Below the pieces are notes generated by a model that was not told the origin of the DNA, did not search any database, and was given only the letters and a program-made list of their open reading frames with translations. A program made the position numbers and the translations under genes. A DNA stretch of 64,000 nt, from assembly GCF_910593725.1 (NCBI RefSeq), contig NZ_OU343031.1, positions 372,001 to 436,000 of the forward strand. Reading direction: 5' to 3'. Below, piece after piece: positions 52,762 through 64,000 of this stretch (its first letter is position 1; each line of letters starts with the position of its first letter). The stretch is from Candidatus Vallotiella hemipterorum (GTDB taxonomy: Bacteria > Pseudomonadota > Gammaproteobacteria > Burkholderiales > Burkholderiaceae).

Positions 52762-54807
52762 ATGGCGACATCCATGACAAAAAAGCTGAATAAAGTACTA
52801 CTTAATAAGGAAATGAAGCAACTCGATGAGTCGGCCGGCTCATTCACGACAGTGAAGGGTGAGAAGATTAAAGCGCGTGATCGCAGGGCGAAGGAAAAAG
52901 CACTGCTAAAAGATGCATTTGCATCTCGTCAACCAGGTACGGCTGAGGAGCTTGAGGAGCGCCGCTCAAAGCTTCGGGCTCTGATTAAGCTAGGCAAAGA
53001 AAGAGGCTTCTTAACCTATTCTGAAATTAATGATCACCTACCAGACAATTTTGCAGAAACTGAGGCGATTGAAAGCATTATTAGCACGTTTAATGATATG
53101 GGCGTGGCAGTTTATGAACAGGCACCTGATGCAGAAACTCTGCTACTTAACGATAATGCGCCTTCGTTATCGTCCGACGACGAAGTTGAAGAGGAGGCCG
53201 AGGTCGCATTATCATCAGTAGACTCTGAATTCGGTCGCACAACAGATCCGGTGCGTATGTACATGCGAGAGATGGGTACTGTTGAGCTATTGACGCGAGA
53301 AGGTGAAATTGAAATTGCTAAGCGTATCGAAGACGGTCTTAAGCATATGGTCCGGGCAATTTCAGCTTGCCCAACGACGATTATAGACATCCTTGCGATG
53401 GCTAAGCGGGTTACTAGTGATGAAATCCGTGTAGACGAACTAGTCGATGGCCTCATAGATCCAAATACAGAGGATATAATTAGTGCATCTGATGCAGATG
53501 AGATGGCATCAGAATCTGATAGAACAGACACGAGCCACGAAGAAGGAGATGGGGGGGGTGCTGGAGCGGATGCAGCCAGCACTGCGCAGCTTGATGCGCT
53601 GAAGCACGCCTCTCTAGAGCGCTTTGCTCTAATAAGCGAGTGGTTTGAAAAAATGCGGCTTGCATATGAAAAGGAGGGGTATAAGTCTCAGCTATACCTA
53701 AGGGCGCGAGATGCTATTCAAACAGAGTTAACATTGATCCGATTTACTGCTAGAACGGTTGAAAGACTATGCGATACGTTGCGCATGCAGGTTGATGAGG
53801 TACGTCAAGTAGAACGACAGATCTTACATATTGTCGTCAATAAGTGTGGGATGTCACGCGAAGAATTTGCCTGGCGCTTCCCTGGTAATGAGACTAATTT
53901 AGACTGGGCAGAACAGATTATTATAGAGGGGCCGCCCTATGGAGCAGTACTTGCGCGAAATATCCCCGCAATTCGCGAACAGCAGCAGCGATTGATTAAC
54001 TTGCAGGCGCGCGTTGTATTGCCGCTAAAAGACCTGAAAGAAACAAATCGCCAAATGGCGGCAGGCGAGCTCAAAGCAAGGCAAGCTAAGCGCGAGATGA
54101 CTGAGGCCAACTTGCGGCTAGTTATTTCTATTGCGAAAAAATACACGAATCGTGGTTTGCAATTTTTAGATTTGATCCAGGAAGGTAATATAGGCTTAAT
54201 GAAAGCGGTTGATAAGTTTGAATATCGGCGGGGCTATAAGTTCTCTACGTATGCGACATGGTGGATTCGTCAGGCGATTACTCGATCGATTGCAGATCAG
54301 GCTCGTACGATACGAATTCCGGTGCATATGATCGAGACAATTAATAAAATGAATCGGATATCACGGCAAATCTTGCAAGAAACAGGTCTCGAGCCTGATC
54401 CTGGCACACTTGCTGAAAAAATGGAGATGCCAGAAGAAAAAATCCGAAAGATTATGAAGATCGCAAAGGAGCCAATTTCTATGGAAACCCCGATCGGCGA
54501 CGACGACGATTCACATTTAGGTGATTTTATCGAAGATAACAATACACTAGCACCAGCTGATGCCGCATTACACGAGAGCATGCGAGATGTCGTCAAAGAG
54601 GTGTTAGATTTATTAACACCGCGTGAAGCAAAAGTATTGCGAATGCGCTTTGGAATTGAGATGAGTACAGATCATACGCTTGAAGAAGTCGGTAAACAGT
54701 TCGATGTAACACGAGAGCGAATCCGCCAGATCGAGGCAAAGGCATTACGTAAATTGCGTCATCCAAGCCGTTCAGATAAACTAAAGTCTTTCTTGGAGGG
54801 AAACTAA
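52762..54807 (+). CDS. rpoD: RNA polymerase sigma factor RpoD (sigma-70)
   Basis: Primary sigma factor. The 681-aa product has region 1.1 at the N-terminus, region 1.2 ([21 protein letters not shown]), the non-conserved region with an acidic Gly/Ala-rich segment (about residues 250-275, including a GGGAGAD run encoded by G8 at 53551-53558), regions 2.1-2.4 ([44 protein letters not shown]), region 3 and the region 4.2 helix-turn-helix ([20 protein letters not shown]). ATG at 52762. Last gene of the dnaG-rpoD block. Confidence 0.98.
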   Translation: MATSMTKKLNKVLLNKEMKQLDESAGSFTTVKGEKIKARDRRAKEKALLKDAFASRQPGTAEELEERRSKLRALIKLGKERGFLTYSEINDHLPDNFAETEAIESIISTFNDMGVAVYEQAPDAETLLLNDNAPSLSSDDEVEEEAEVALSSVDSEFGRTTDPVRMYMREMGTVELLTREGEIEIAKRIEDGLKHMVRAISACPTTIIDILAMAKRVTSDEIRVDELVDGLIDPNTEDIISASDADEMASESDRTDTSHEEGDGGGAGADAASTAQLDALKHASLERFALISEWFEKMRLAYEKEGYKSQLYLRARDAIQTELTLIRFTARTVERLCDTLRMQVDEVRQVERQILHIVVNKCGMSREEFAWRFPGNETNLDWAEQIIIEGPPYGAVLARNIPAIREQQQRLINLQARVVLPLKDLKETNRQMAAGELKARQAKREMTEANLRLVISIAKKYTNRGLQFLDLIQEGNIGLMKAVDKFEYRRGYKFSTYATWWIRQAITRSIADQARTIRIPVHMIETINKMNRISRQILQETGLEPDPGTLAEKMEMPEEKIRKIMKIAKEPISMETPIGDDDDSHLGDFIEDNNTLAPADAALHESMRDVVKEVLDLLTPREAKVLRMRFGIEMSTDHTLEEVGKQFDVTRERIRQIEAKALRKLRHPSRSDKLKSFLEGN

Positions 54808-54832
54808 GTCCTATTTTCGAAATAACTAATTC

Positions 54833-54911
<79 letters not shown>

Positions 54912-55599
54912 ATATCTAGCTAGGTTTATACAAATCTCGCTCAGCTTATATTTGAGAAAAGTATCTAATTCGTACTAACACATATACCTAAAAAGTCTTT
55001 CTTGTAAGTATTACCTTCTCAAGGTATATATTAATTTATAATAGGCAATATTCTATTTTATCACCATATACCTCTATATTACTAGCTAACCCCCATATTC
55101 AGAAGTTATTAAAAATATTACATATATATTATAAAATATGGTTATTATCAATAATATTTTGATTAATTAAATGGAAAAACGGGGCATTAGATTGGTAATT
55201 AAAACATATCTACATATATCTTGCTTATATCGTTATATTTCCCCTGAATATATAGAATTCAATTTTTTAATTAATTCCGCAGGAGCAACATTATTACTAA
55301 TATAGATATCTTATCTATAAGATATAAAACTTATTTTCTTAAAGAATAGTTCAATAACAGAATTAAGAAGACATATAATATAAGACACAAATAATATAAT
55401 ACCCTTAATAGATGTAAAACTTCCCGCTTTTGCTCAGTCTTCTTAAATTTATCGCTTGAAAACCTAGAACAAAATCAGCTAAAAGCTGAATTAAAAGTAT
55501 TATATAGTTGCTAAACTATTAGTTTCATGCTTGCTTGATACTGTGCGACAAGTAAAACAGTAAGTAGTTACTAAGACTAAGAAATTTTCTAAAAAGCTC

Positions 55600-55628
55600 T
55601 TGACGTTTCGTAGAATTACACCGAGAAT
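55600..55628 (+). promoter_or_regulatory. Candidate rRNA operon promoter
   Basis: TTGACG (55600-55605), 17 bp, then GAGAAT (55623-55628), about 280 bp before the 16S gene. The -35 is the typical rRNA one; the -10 is weak. Confidence 0.5.
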
Positions 55629-55704
55629 GCTAGTTCTTTGTTGTTAACACAATAAAACGCAAAAAAATCTTTAGCTCAAATAAGTTAAAGCTAATTTAGC
55701 GCGA

Positions 55705-55716
55705 TGCTCTTTAAAA
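55705..55716 (+). promoter_or_regulatory. boxA-like antitermination element of the rRNA leader
   Basis: tgctctttaaaa closely resembles the NusB/S10 boxA core TGCTCTTTAACA. It lies just before the 16S processing stem, the usual place. Confidence 0.75.
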
Positions 55717-55721
55717 AAGTA

Positions 55722-55745
55722 ACAGCCGATAAGTGTGGGTACTTG
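55722..55745 (+). other. Upstream arm of the 16S RNase III processing stem
   Basis: This 24-nt segment (starts acagccgataagtgtg) is complementary to 57461-57484 (ends acttatcggctgt), enclosing the whole 16S gene, as in other rRNA precursors. Confidence 0.85.
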
Positions 55746-55906
55746 ATGGTCAGGCAAAACTACACTTTACATAAAATATAAAGTGTAAAAAGCAAAGAAA
55801 ATAATCAAGTCTCATGCAAAATTAAAGTAATTTTTAGAAATTTAAAAATTATCAATATTTTGAGTTGAGCGACAAAGCCTAAAAAGCTAAAATAAGTAAC
55901 AGGTTT

Positions 55907-57441
<1,535 letters not shown>

Positions 57442-57460
57442 GAGCGAAATGTCTGTACTA

Positions 57461-57484
57461 CAAGTACTCACACTTATCGGCTGT
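57461..57484 (+). other. Downstream arm of the 16S RNase III processing stem
   Basis: Complement of 55722-55745; lies between the 16S 3' end and tRNA-Ile. Confidence 0.85.
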
Positions 57485-57505
57485 AAAGTTACGGGGACAG
57501 ACAAA

Positions 57506-57582
57506 GGGTCTGTAGCTCAGTCGGTTAGAGCACCGTCTTGATAAGGCGGGGGTCGTTGGTTCAAATCCAACCAGACCCACCA
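57506..57582 (+). tRNA. tRNA-Ile (GAU)
   Basis: 77 nt with acceptor gggtctg/cagaccc, anticodon GAT at 57540-57542 and an encoded CCA at 57580-57582. First spacer tRNA of the rRNA operon. Confidence 0.98.
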
Positions 57583-57636
57583 TACGTGGCGTGTCTAGCG
57601 AGTAACAAATCCTGTGCAAAACCTAATAAGTTATAA

Positions 57637-57709
57637 GGGGGCATAGCTCAGATGGGAGAGCACCTGCTTTGCACGCAGGGGGTCGTCGGTTCGATTCCGT
57701 CTGCCTCCA
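57637..57709 (+). tRNA. tRNA-Ala (UGC) without an encoded CCA
   Basis: Acceptor gggggca/tgcctcc, anticodon TGC at 57670-57672, discriminator A at 57709. The next bases are CAC, not CCA, so the 3' end must be made by a CCA-adding enzyme. The other two tRNAs of this window encode CCA. An 18-bp hairpin starts at the discriminator base. Confidence 0.95.
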
Positions 57710-57760
57710 CACTGCTTAATTACTAATATTTAAACCTAAATGTTAGTAATTAAGCAGTGT
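57709..57760 (+). repeat. 18-bp inverted repeat abutting tRNA-Ala in the 16S-23S spacer
   Basis: Arms 57709-57726 (acactgcttaattactaa) and 57743-57760 (ttagtaattaagcagtgt) pair perfectly with a 16-nt loop. It occupies the place where CCA would be encoded. Confidence 0.92.
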
Positions 57761-57785
57761 ATAAAAATATTTATACGACTGTAGC

Positions 57786-57797
57786 GTTCTTTAACAA
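57786..57797 (+). promoter_or_regulatory. boxA of the 16S-23S spacer
   Basis: gttctttaacaa, close to the boxA core, placed between tRNA-Ala and 23S as is usual for rRNA antitermination. Confidence 0.75.
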
Positions 57798-57954
57798 TCT
57801 GGAAAAGCAGTCTATCTATTAAATACATCTTAAAATAGATGTAAAAATAGATGGGTAGAATCATTTACTTTTTAAGTTAATTAAAATACTTAAAAAGTAT
57901 TGCACAACACAAAACTTAGACTTTAACAAGTCTATTAAAAACGGACTTGTTATA

Positions 57955-60841
<2,887 letters not shown>

Positions 60842-60962
60842 TATAACTAGTCCGTTTTAATGTTTTGTCGTTAATTTATGCTAACCTCTACCGACTGCTT
60901 TTCTCCAGATTTGTTGTACTATATGCTGTATAGAATCAAACAATAACTAACTCTTTTCTTTT

Positions 60963-61079
60963 TGCCTGATGACCATAGTAAGTTGGACCCACTCCTACCC
61001 ATCCCGAACAGGACCGTGAAACGACTTCACGCCGATGATAGTGCGGATTGCCCGTGTGAAAGTAGGTAATTGTCAGGCT
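60963..61079 (+). rRNA. rrf: 5S ribosomal RNA
   Basis: About 117 nt: tgcctgatgacc at the start pairs with the terminal gtcaggct; the centre has the conserved cccatcccgaaca and a gtgcggattgcccgtgtgaa segment. Confidence 0.95.
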
Positions 61080-61092
61080 TTTATTTTGTGCC

Positions 61093-61127
61093 AGTACGCC
61101 CGTTTCAGATATAGAAACGGGCGTACT
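61093..61127 (+). terminator. rRNA operon hairpin 1
   Basis: agtacgcccgtttc (61093-61106) pairs perfectly with gaaacgggcgtact (61114-61127), 14 nt after the 5S gene; a T-rich stretch follows. Probable intrinsic terminator of the rRNA operon. Confidence 0.85.
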
Positions 61128-61167
61128 GTATTTATTAATTAACGAGTTTAATTAATAAATACAGTAC
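61123..61167 (+). repeat. Second hairpin overlapping hairpin 1
   Basis: gtactgtatttattaatt (61123-61140) pairs with aattaataaatacagtac (61150-61167). The first five bases are shared with the right arm of the preceding hairpin, so the two cannot be fully formed together. Confidence 0.85.
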
Positions 61168-61781
61168 CGATCATTAGCGGATTTAATTTACTTAGTTCAC
61201 TAACTATAGTTCCTAACATTTTGTATTACCTAAATAATTTATATAAAAAATAAAATAATGTACAAAGTATGCTAATGTTTTATAGAGGTAACTTCTGTAA
61301 TAAAGCACGTTCGTACAGTATGTGTATATACTTATTAATAAAGGTATGGAAAGTTTTGTTAGCTACATACTTTAATGAGAACATGCGCATGTTGCTTTAG
61401 ACGAGTTTTTTAAAGATTCCGTCTGAATATATACAACCTAAGTAATTTGTATTCAACGCCCTAAAAACTATCTATTGTTATGTTGTAAGCTAAATAGGAA
61501 TACGCCAGCAATAAGATTTCTACAGTTTCGGATCAGTGTAAAAAGTAATGCAAGATTTTCCTCTATAACGCGCTAGATATTAATGCGATAGGCCGGATAT
61601 TTATCTTGCCTGCACTAGCGTTGCCTGTGCTATAAACCTATAGTGCAGACATGAGGTGATATTGCTTAATATAAGTAGTTATTTCGTATTATGGGGGTGT
61701 ACACGTATACAAAAAAGTATATTTTGATGCCGCAATATATCTAACATCTTAAAAACTTTACTTTTTATTCCAGAGTATCGG
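61168..61781. other. Gene-poor spacer between the rRNA operon and rsmH
   Basis: 614 bp with no supported gene. In most proteobacteria mraZ lies directly upstream of rsmH; no MraZ reading frame is visible here. A promoter for the division cluster must be within this stretch. Confidence 0.6.
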
Positions 61782-62735
61782 ATGGCTTTAGCAATAAAAA
61801 ATCTGGGATGGCATTGTCCAGTCTTGTTAGATGAGGCGGTTAACGCTCTAATCACGCGCACTAATGGAATCTATATTGATGGAACATTCGGCCGAGGACA
61901 TCATAGTCGCTTAGTGCTTACCCGGATTGATTCCGGCGCTCGATTGATTGTATTCGACAAAGATCCTCAGGCTATCCAGGCAGCATACCAGGTTGCTGAT
62001 TCACGCCTAGATGTCGTTCACGGTAGCTTCACGAAATTACGAGAAGTACTAACGTCATACGGAAATATCCGTCTATCTGGTATATTACTTGATTTGGGCG
62101 TGTCATCGCCACAAATTGATGATCCGGCTCGAGGTTTTAGCTTTCGTCATGACGGTCCACTAGATATGCGAATGGATCCGACGTGCGGTGAGTCCGCTGC
62201 GCAATGGCTTGCGCATGTGGACGAGCGGGAGTTAATCAGGGTGATACGGGATTACGGGGAGGAGCGGTTTGCGATTCAGATTGCAAAGGCGATTTCTGCT
62301 CGTCGCGCAGCATCTAGGTATCTTGGTCCTCTTGAGCGTACAAGTGAACTTGCTAAGATTGTTGGGCGCTCTGTTAAGACTCGCGAGAAAGGTCAGGACC
62401 CAGCTACCCGTACCTTTCAAGCAATACGGATTCATATTAATCAAGAGCTTTCAGAGCTACCTATAATTCTCGAGACCGCATTAGAATCGTTAGAGCAAGG
62501 GGGGCGTTTAGTGGTTATCAGCTTCCATTCTCTAGAAGACCGTATTGTCAAGCGGTTCCTACAATCGAACTCGCGCGCTCCAGCTATAAACCGTTACATA
62601 CCTATTCGGGTAGCGGATTTACCTACTCCACCGCTACGTATTCTAGGGCGTGTTTTTGCTAGCGAAGCAGAGGTTGTAGCTAACCCACGTGCTAGATCTG
62701 CCGTAATGCGTATTGCCGAGCGGGTATTAGAATAA
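61782..62735 (+). CDS. rsmH: 16S rRNA (cytosine(1402)-N4)-methyltransferase
   Basis: Methylates C1402 in the 16S decoding centre. The 317-aa product starts [20 protein letters not shown], with the SAM loop [38 protein letters not shown] and [17 protein letters not shown] at 61782. First gene of the visible division cluster; its TAA stop overlaps the presumed ancestral start of ftsL. Confidence 0.97.
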   Translation: MALAIKNLGWHCPVLLDEAVNALITRTNGIYIDGTFGRGHHSRLVLTRIDSGARLIVFDKDPQAIQAAYQVADSRLDVVHGSFTKLREVLTSYGNIRLSGILLDLGVSSPQIDDPARGFSFRHDGPLDMRMDPTCGESAAQWLAHVDERELIRVIRDYGEERFAIQIAKAISARRAASRYLGPLERTSELAKIVGRSVKTREKGQDPATRTFQAIRIHINQELSELPIILETALESLEQGGRLVVISFHSLEDRIVKRFLQSNSRAPAINRYIPIRVADLPTPPLRILGRVFASEAEVVANPRARSAVMRIAERVLE

Positions 62736-62764
62736 GCCGGCTTAATTTTTCCCTGCTTATTGTT

Positions 62765-63079
62765 ATGCTTACCCTAGAGGTGGGTTGTGCGTTGTCGGTC
62801 GTGAACGCAACGAACAGGCAACGCGAGGTGTTTATTGATCTTCAGCATGCCCAGTTTGAAGAGTATGAGCTACACTTAAACAATGCGGAATTACAATACC
62901 AACAAAGTGTACTATCTAAAACCTTACGAATTGTACGTATTGCTACAGCCGATTTAAATATGCGGCCAGTAGTTTTAGATTGTACTCAGTTAGTGCAGGA
63001 CTCTCCACAAGCAAGCGATACAAGAGCGACAGCATCTGGTCTCCAGACGTCAATTTTTATGGCAGAAACAGTCCAATGA
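62765..63079 (+). CDS. ftsL: Cell division protein FtsL (start codon uncertain)
   Basis: Small bitopic division protein that forms a coiled coil with FtsB in the FtsQLB complex. From ATG 62765 the product is 104 aa: GCALSVVNATNRQREVFIDLQHAQFEE, then a heptad-like stretch to about residue 60. This start leaves less than one membrane segment. The frame continues upstream as [10 protein letters not shown], which is the expected family N-terminus, back to an ATA at 62732-62734 overlapping the rsmH stop; with it the membrane segment would be complete. No ATG, GTG or TTG supports that longer form. The last 25 residues are not conserved. The stop overlaps the ftsI start (ATGA). Confidence 0.85.
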   Translation: MLTLEVGCALSVVNATNRQREVFIDLQHAQFEEYELHLNNAELQYQQSVLSKTLRIVRIATADLNMRPVVLDCTQLVQDSPQASDTRATASGLQTSIFMAETVQ

Positions 63080-64000
63080 AACTGCCAGATTATGATCGCA
63101 GTCGTGTGTTTCCCTCATCAGCCTCCGTATGCTCAGTTCACTTATTAATGTGGCGCTCTAGGCTTGTCGTATTTCTTCTATTTATTGCGTTTATTATACT
63201 AGTAGTGCGTGCATTTTGGATTCAGGGACCAGGTAGCGCATTTTATCAAAAACAAGGTGAAAGCCGCTACCGTAGAACCATAGAGTTGCCTGCCACTCGC
63301 GGCAGGATCCTAGATCGTAATGGACTAGTATTGGCTATAAGTGTGCCAGTTCAGGCGATTTGGGCTATTCCTAAATTAGTGCCGCATGATTTGGGCCAAA
63401 ATAAATGGGCAGAGCTTTCCAGGCTGCTCTTAATAAGTGAAAAAAAACTGCGGGCAAAGTTGTCGAGAGACAAGACATTTGTCTATGTAAAACGGCAGGT
63501 ATCATTAAAAATAGCTCAACGAGTGGTCTCACTAGATATCCCCGGTATATACGCACGCCACGAATATAAACGCTTTTATCCGGAAAGTGAGATTACCGCG
63601 CATATGATCGGCTTTACTAATATTAAAGACGAAGGACAGGAAGGAATAGAACTGGCGAACCAGAAAGAGCTAGCAGGTGTCCCGGGTATCCGCCGCGTGA
63701 TTCAAGATCGAATGGGACGTATTATCGATGATGTTGGTGAGTCAGTTAAACCACGCAATGGTTCGGATATTGCATTATCGCTAGATAGAAAAATCCAGTA
63801 TATCGCGTTTGCCAACCTTAAAGCAGCAGTTACTCAGTTTAAGGCGAAAGCTGGCAGTGCGATTGTTATTGACACGAAGACGGGCGAAGTACTTGCGCTA
63901 GCTAACTATCCAACATATAACCCGAATGACAGATCGCACATTACTAGCCAACAGTTACGTAATCGTGCGTTAATTGACGTATTTGAGCCCGGTTCAGTTA
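63076..64000 (+). CDS. ftsI: Peptidoglycan D,D-transpeptidase FtsI / PBP3 (partial)
   Basis: Septal transpeptidase. 308 codons are in the window and the frame is open at its end. After a short cytoplasmic start (MKLPDYDRSR) there is one membrane anchor (LVVFLLFIAFIILVVRAFW), then the pedestal domain with ATRGRILDRNG and HEYKRFYPESEITAHMIGF, and the start of the transpeptidase domain (GSAIVIDTKTGEVLALANYPTYNPND). The SxxK nucleophile lies beyond the end. ATG at 63076 overlaps the ftsL stop. Confidence 0.97.
   Translation, partial: MKLPDYDRSRVFPSSASVCSVHLLMWRSRLVVFLLFIAFIILVVRAFWIQGPGSAFYQKQGESRYRRTIELPATRGRILDRNGLVLAISVPVQAIWAIPKLVPHDLGQNKWAELSRLLLISEKKLRAKLSRDKTFVYVKRQVSLKIAQRVVSLDIPGIYARHEYKRFYPESEITAHMIGFTNIKDEGQEGIELANQKELAGVPGIRRVIQDRMGRIIDDVGESVKPRNGSDIALSLDRKIQYIAFANLKAAVTQFKAKAGSAIVIDTKTGEVLALANYPTYNPNDRSHITSQQLRNRALIDVFEPGSV

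Larger units (their letters stand above)
54912..55906. other. AT-rich leader region upstream of the rRNA operon
   Basis: No gene. The distal part carries the rRNA promoter candidate (55600-55628), a boxA-like element (55705-55716) and the upstream arm of the 16S processing stem (55722-55745). The first 650 bp hold nothing recognisable. Confidence 0.7.

Overview
The window looks like a piece of the chromosome of a host-restricted, genome-reduced member of the Burkholderiaceae (Betaproteobacteria). Gene content and order match the Burkholderia pattern: gloB beside a methyltransferase, rnhA and dnaQ; carA-carB-greA-yhbY-rlmE-ftsH-folP-glmM; polA before thrB and a BPSS1780-type membrane protein; xseB-ispA-dxs-folE2; tsaD-dnaG-rpoD. 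The 16S and 23S genes also look betaproteobacterial. Base composition is far below the 60-68% GC of free-living relatives. Genes are separated by AT-rich spacers of 0.6-3.3 kb that hold no convincing genes, as in a symbiont still losing DNA. The pattern would fit the Burkholderia-derived insect symbionts such as Candidatus Vallotia of adelgids; that naming is inference and was not tested.

Layout. 1-5.3 kb: dnaQ (cut by the window edge), rnhA and a methyltransferase on the minus strand, then gloB and the lytic transglycosylase gene mltD on the plus strand; mltD ends in 49 perfect copies of an 18-bp unit. 5.5-17 kb: carA, carB, greA, yhbY (minus), rlmE (frameshifted at a poly-A tract), ftsH, folP, glmM. 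17-18.8 kb: gene-poor spacer with a 48-bp palindrome, a tiny ORF and an orphan terminator. 18.8-34.2 kb: pdxH and tcdA (divergent), glnS, alaS, a TusA-family gene facing galU, valS and uvrD (divergent). 34.2-36.5 kb: membrane protein, thrB and a small predicted secreted protein. 36.5-39.8 kb: the largest empty stretch. 39.9-48.2 kb: polA, xseB-ispA-dxs, folE2. 48.2-54.9 kb: tsaD, dnaG, rpoD, tRNA(CAU). 55.6-61.2 kb: one rRNA operon (16S-tRNAIle-tRNAAla-23S-5S) with recognisable promoter, boxA and processing stems. 61.8-64 kb: start of the division and cell-wall cluster, rsmH-ftsL-ftsI (ftsI cut by the window edge).

The retained genes are mostly information processing (replication, tRNA charging, rRNA and tRNA modification, sigma-70), peptidoglycan precursor synthesis and remodelling (glmM, mltD, ftsL/I), and small-molecule pathways: carbamoyl phosphate, folate, isoprenoid, pyridoxal phosphate, homoserine to threonine. 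No transposase, phage gene, CRISPR array or secretion system was found.

The most interesting signals are molecular oddities inside core genes: DNA polymerase I has lost two catalytic aspartates of its proofreading site; rlmE is out of frame at an A9 tract but otherwise intact; mltD carries an 882-bp perfect minisatellite; ftsL seems to have lost its ATG to ATA in the rsmH stop/start overlap; tRNA-Ala has no encoded CCA and runs into an 18-bp hairpin; long perfect inverted repeats recur, including inside ispA and across the dnaG stop codon; and G8-G9 tracts encode glycine runs in several essential genes.
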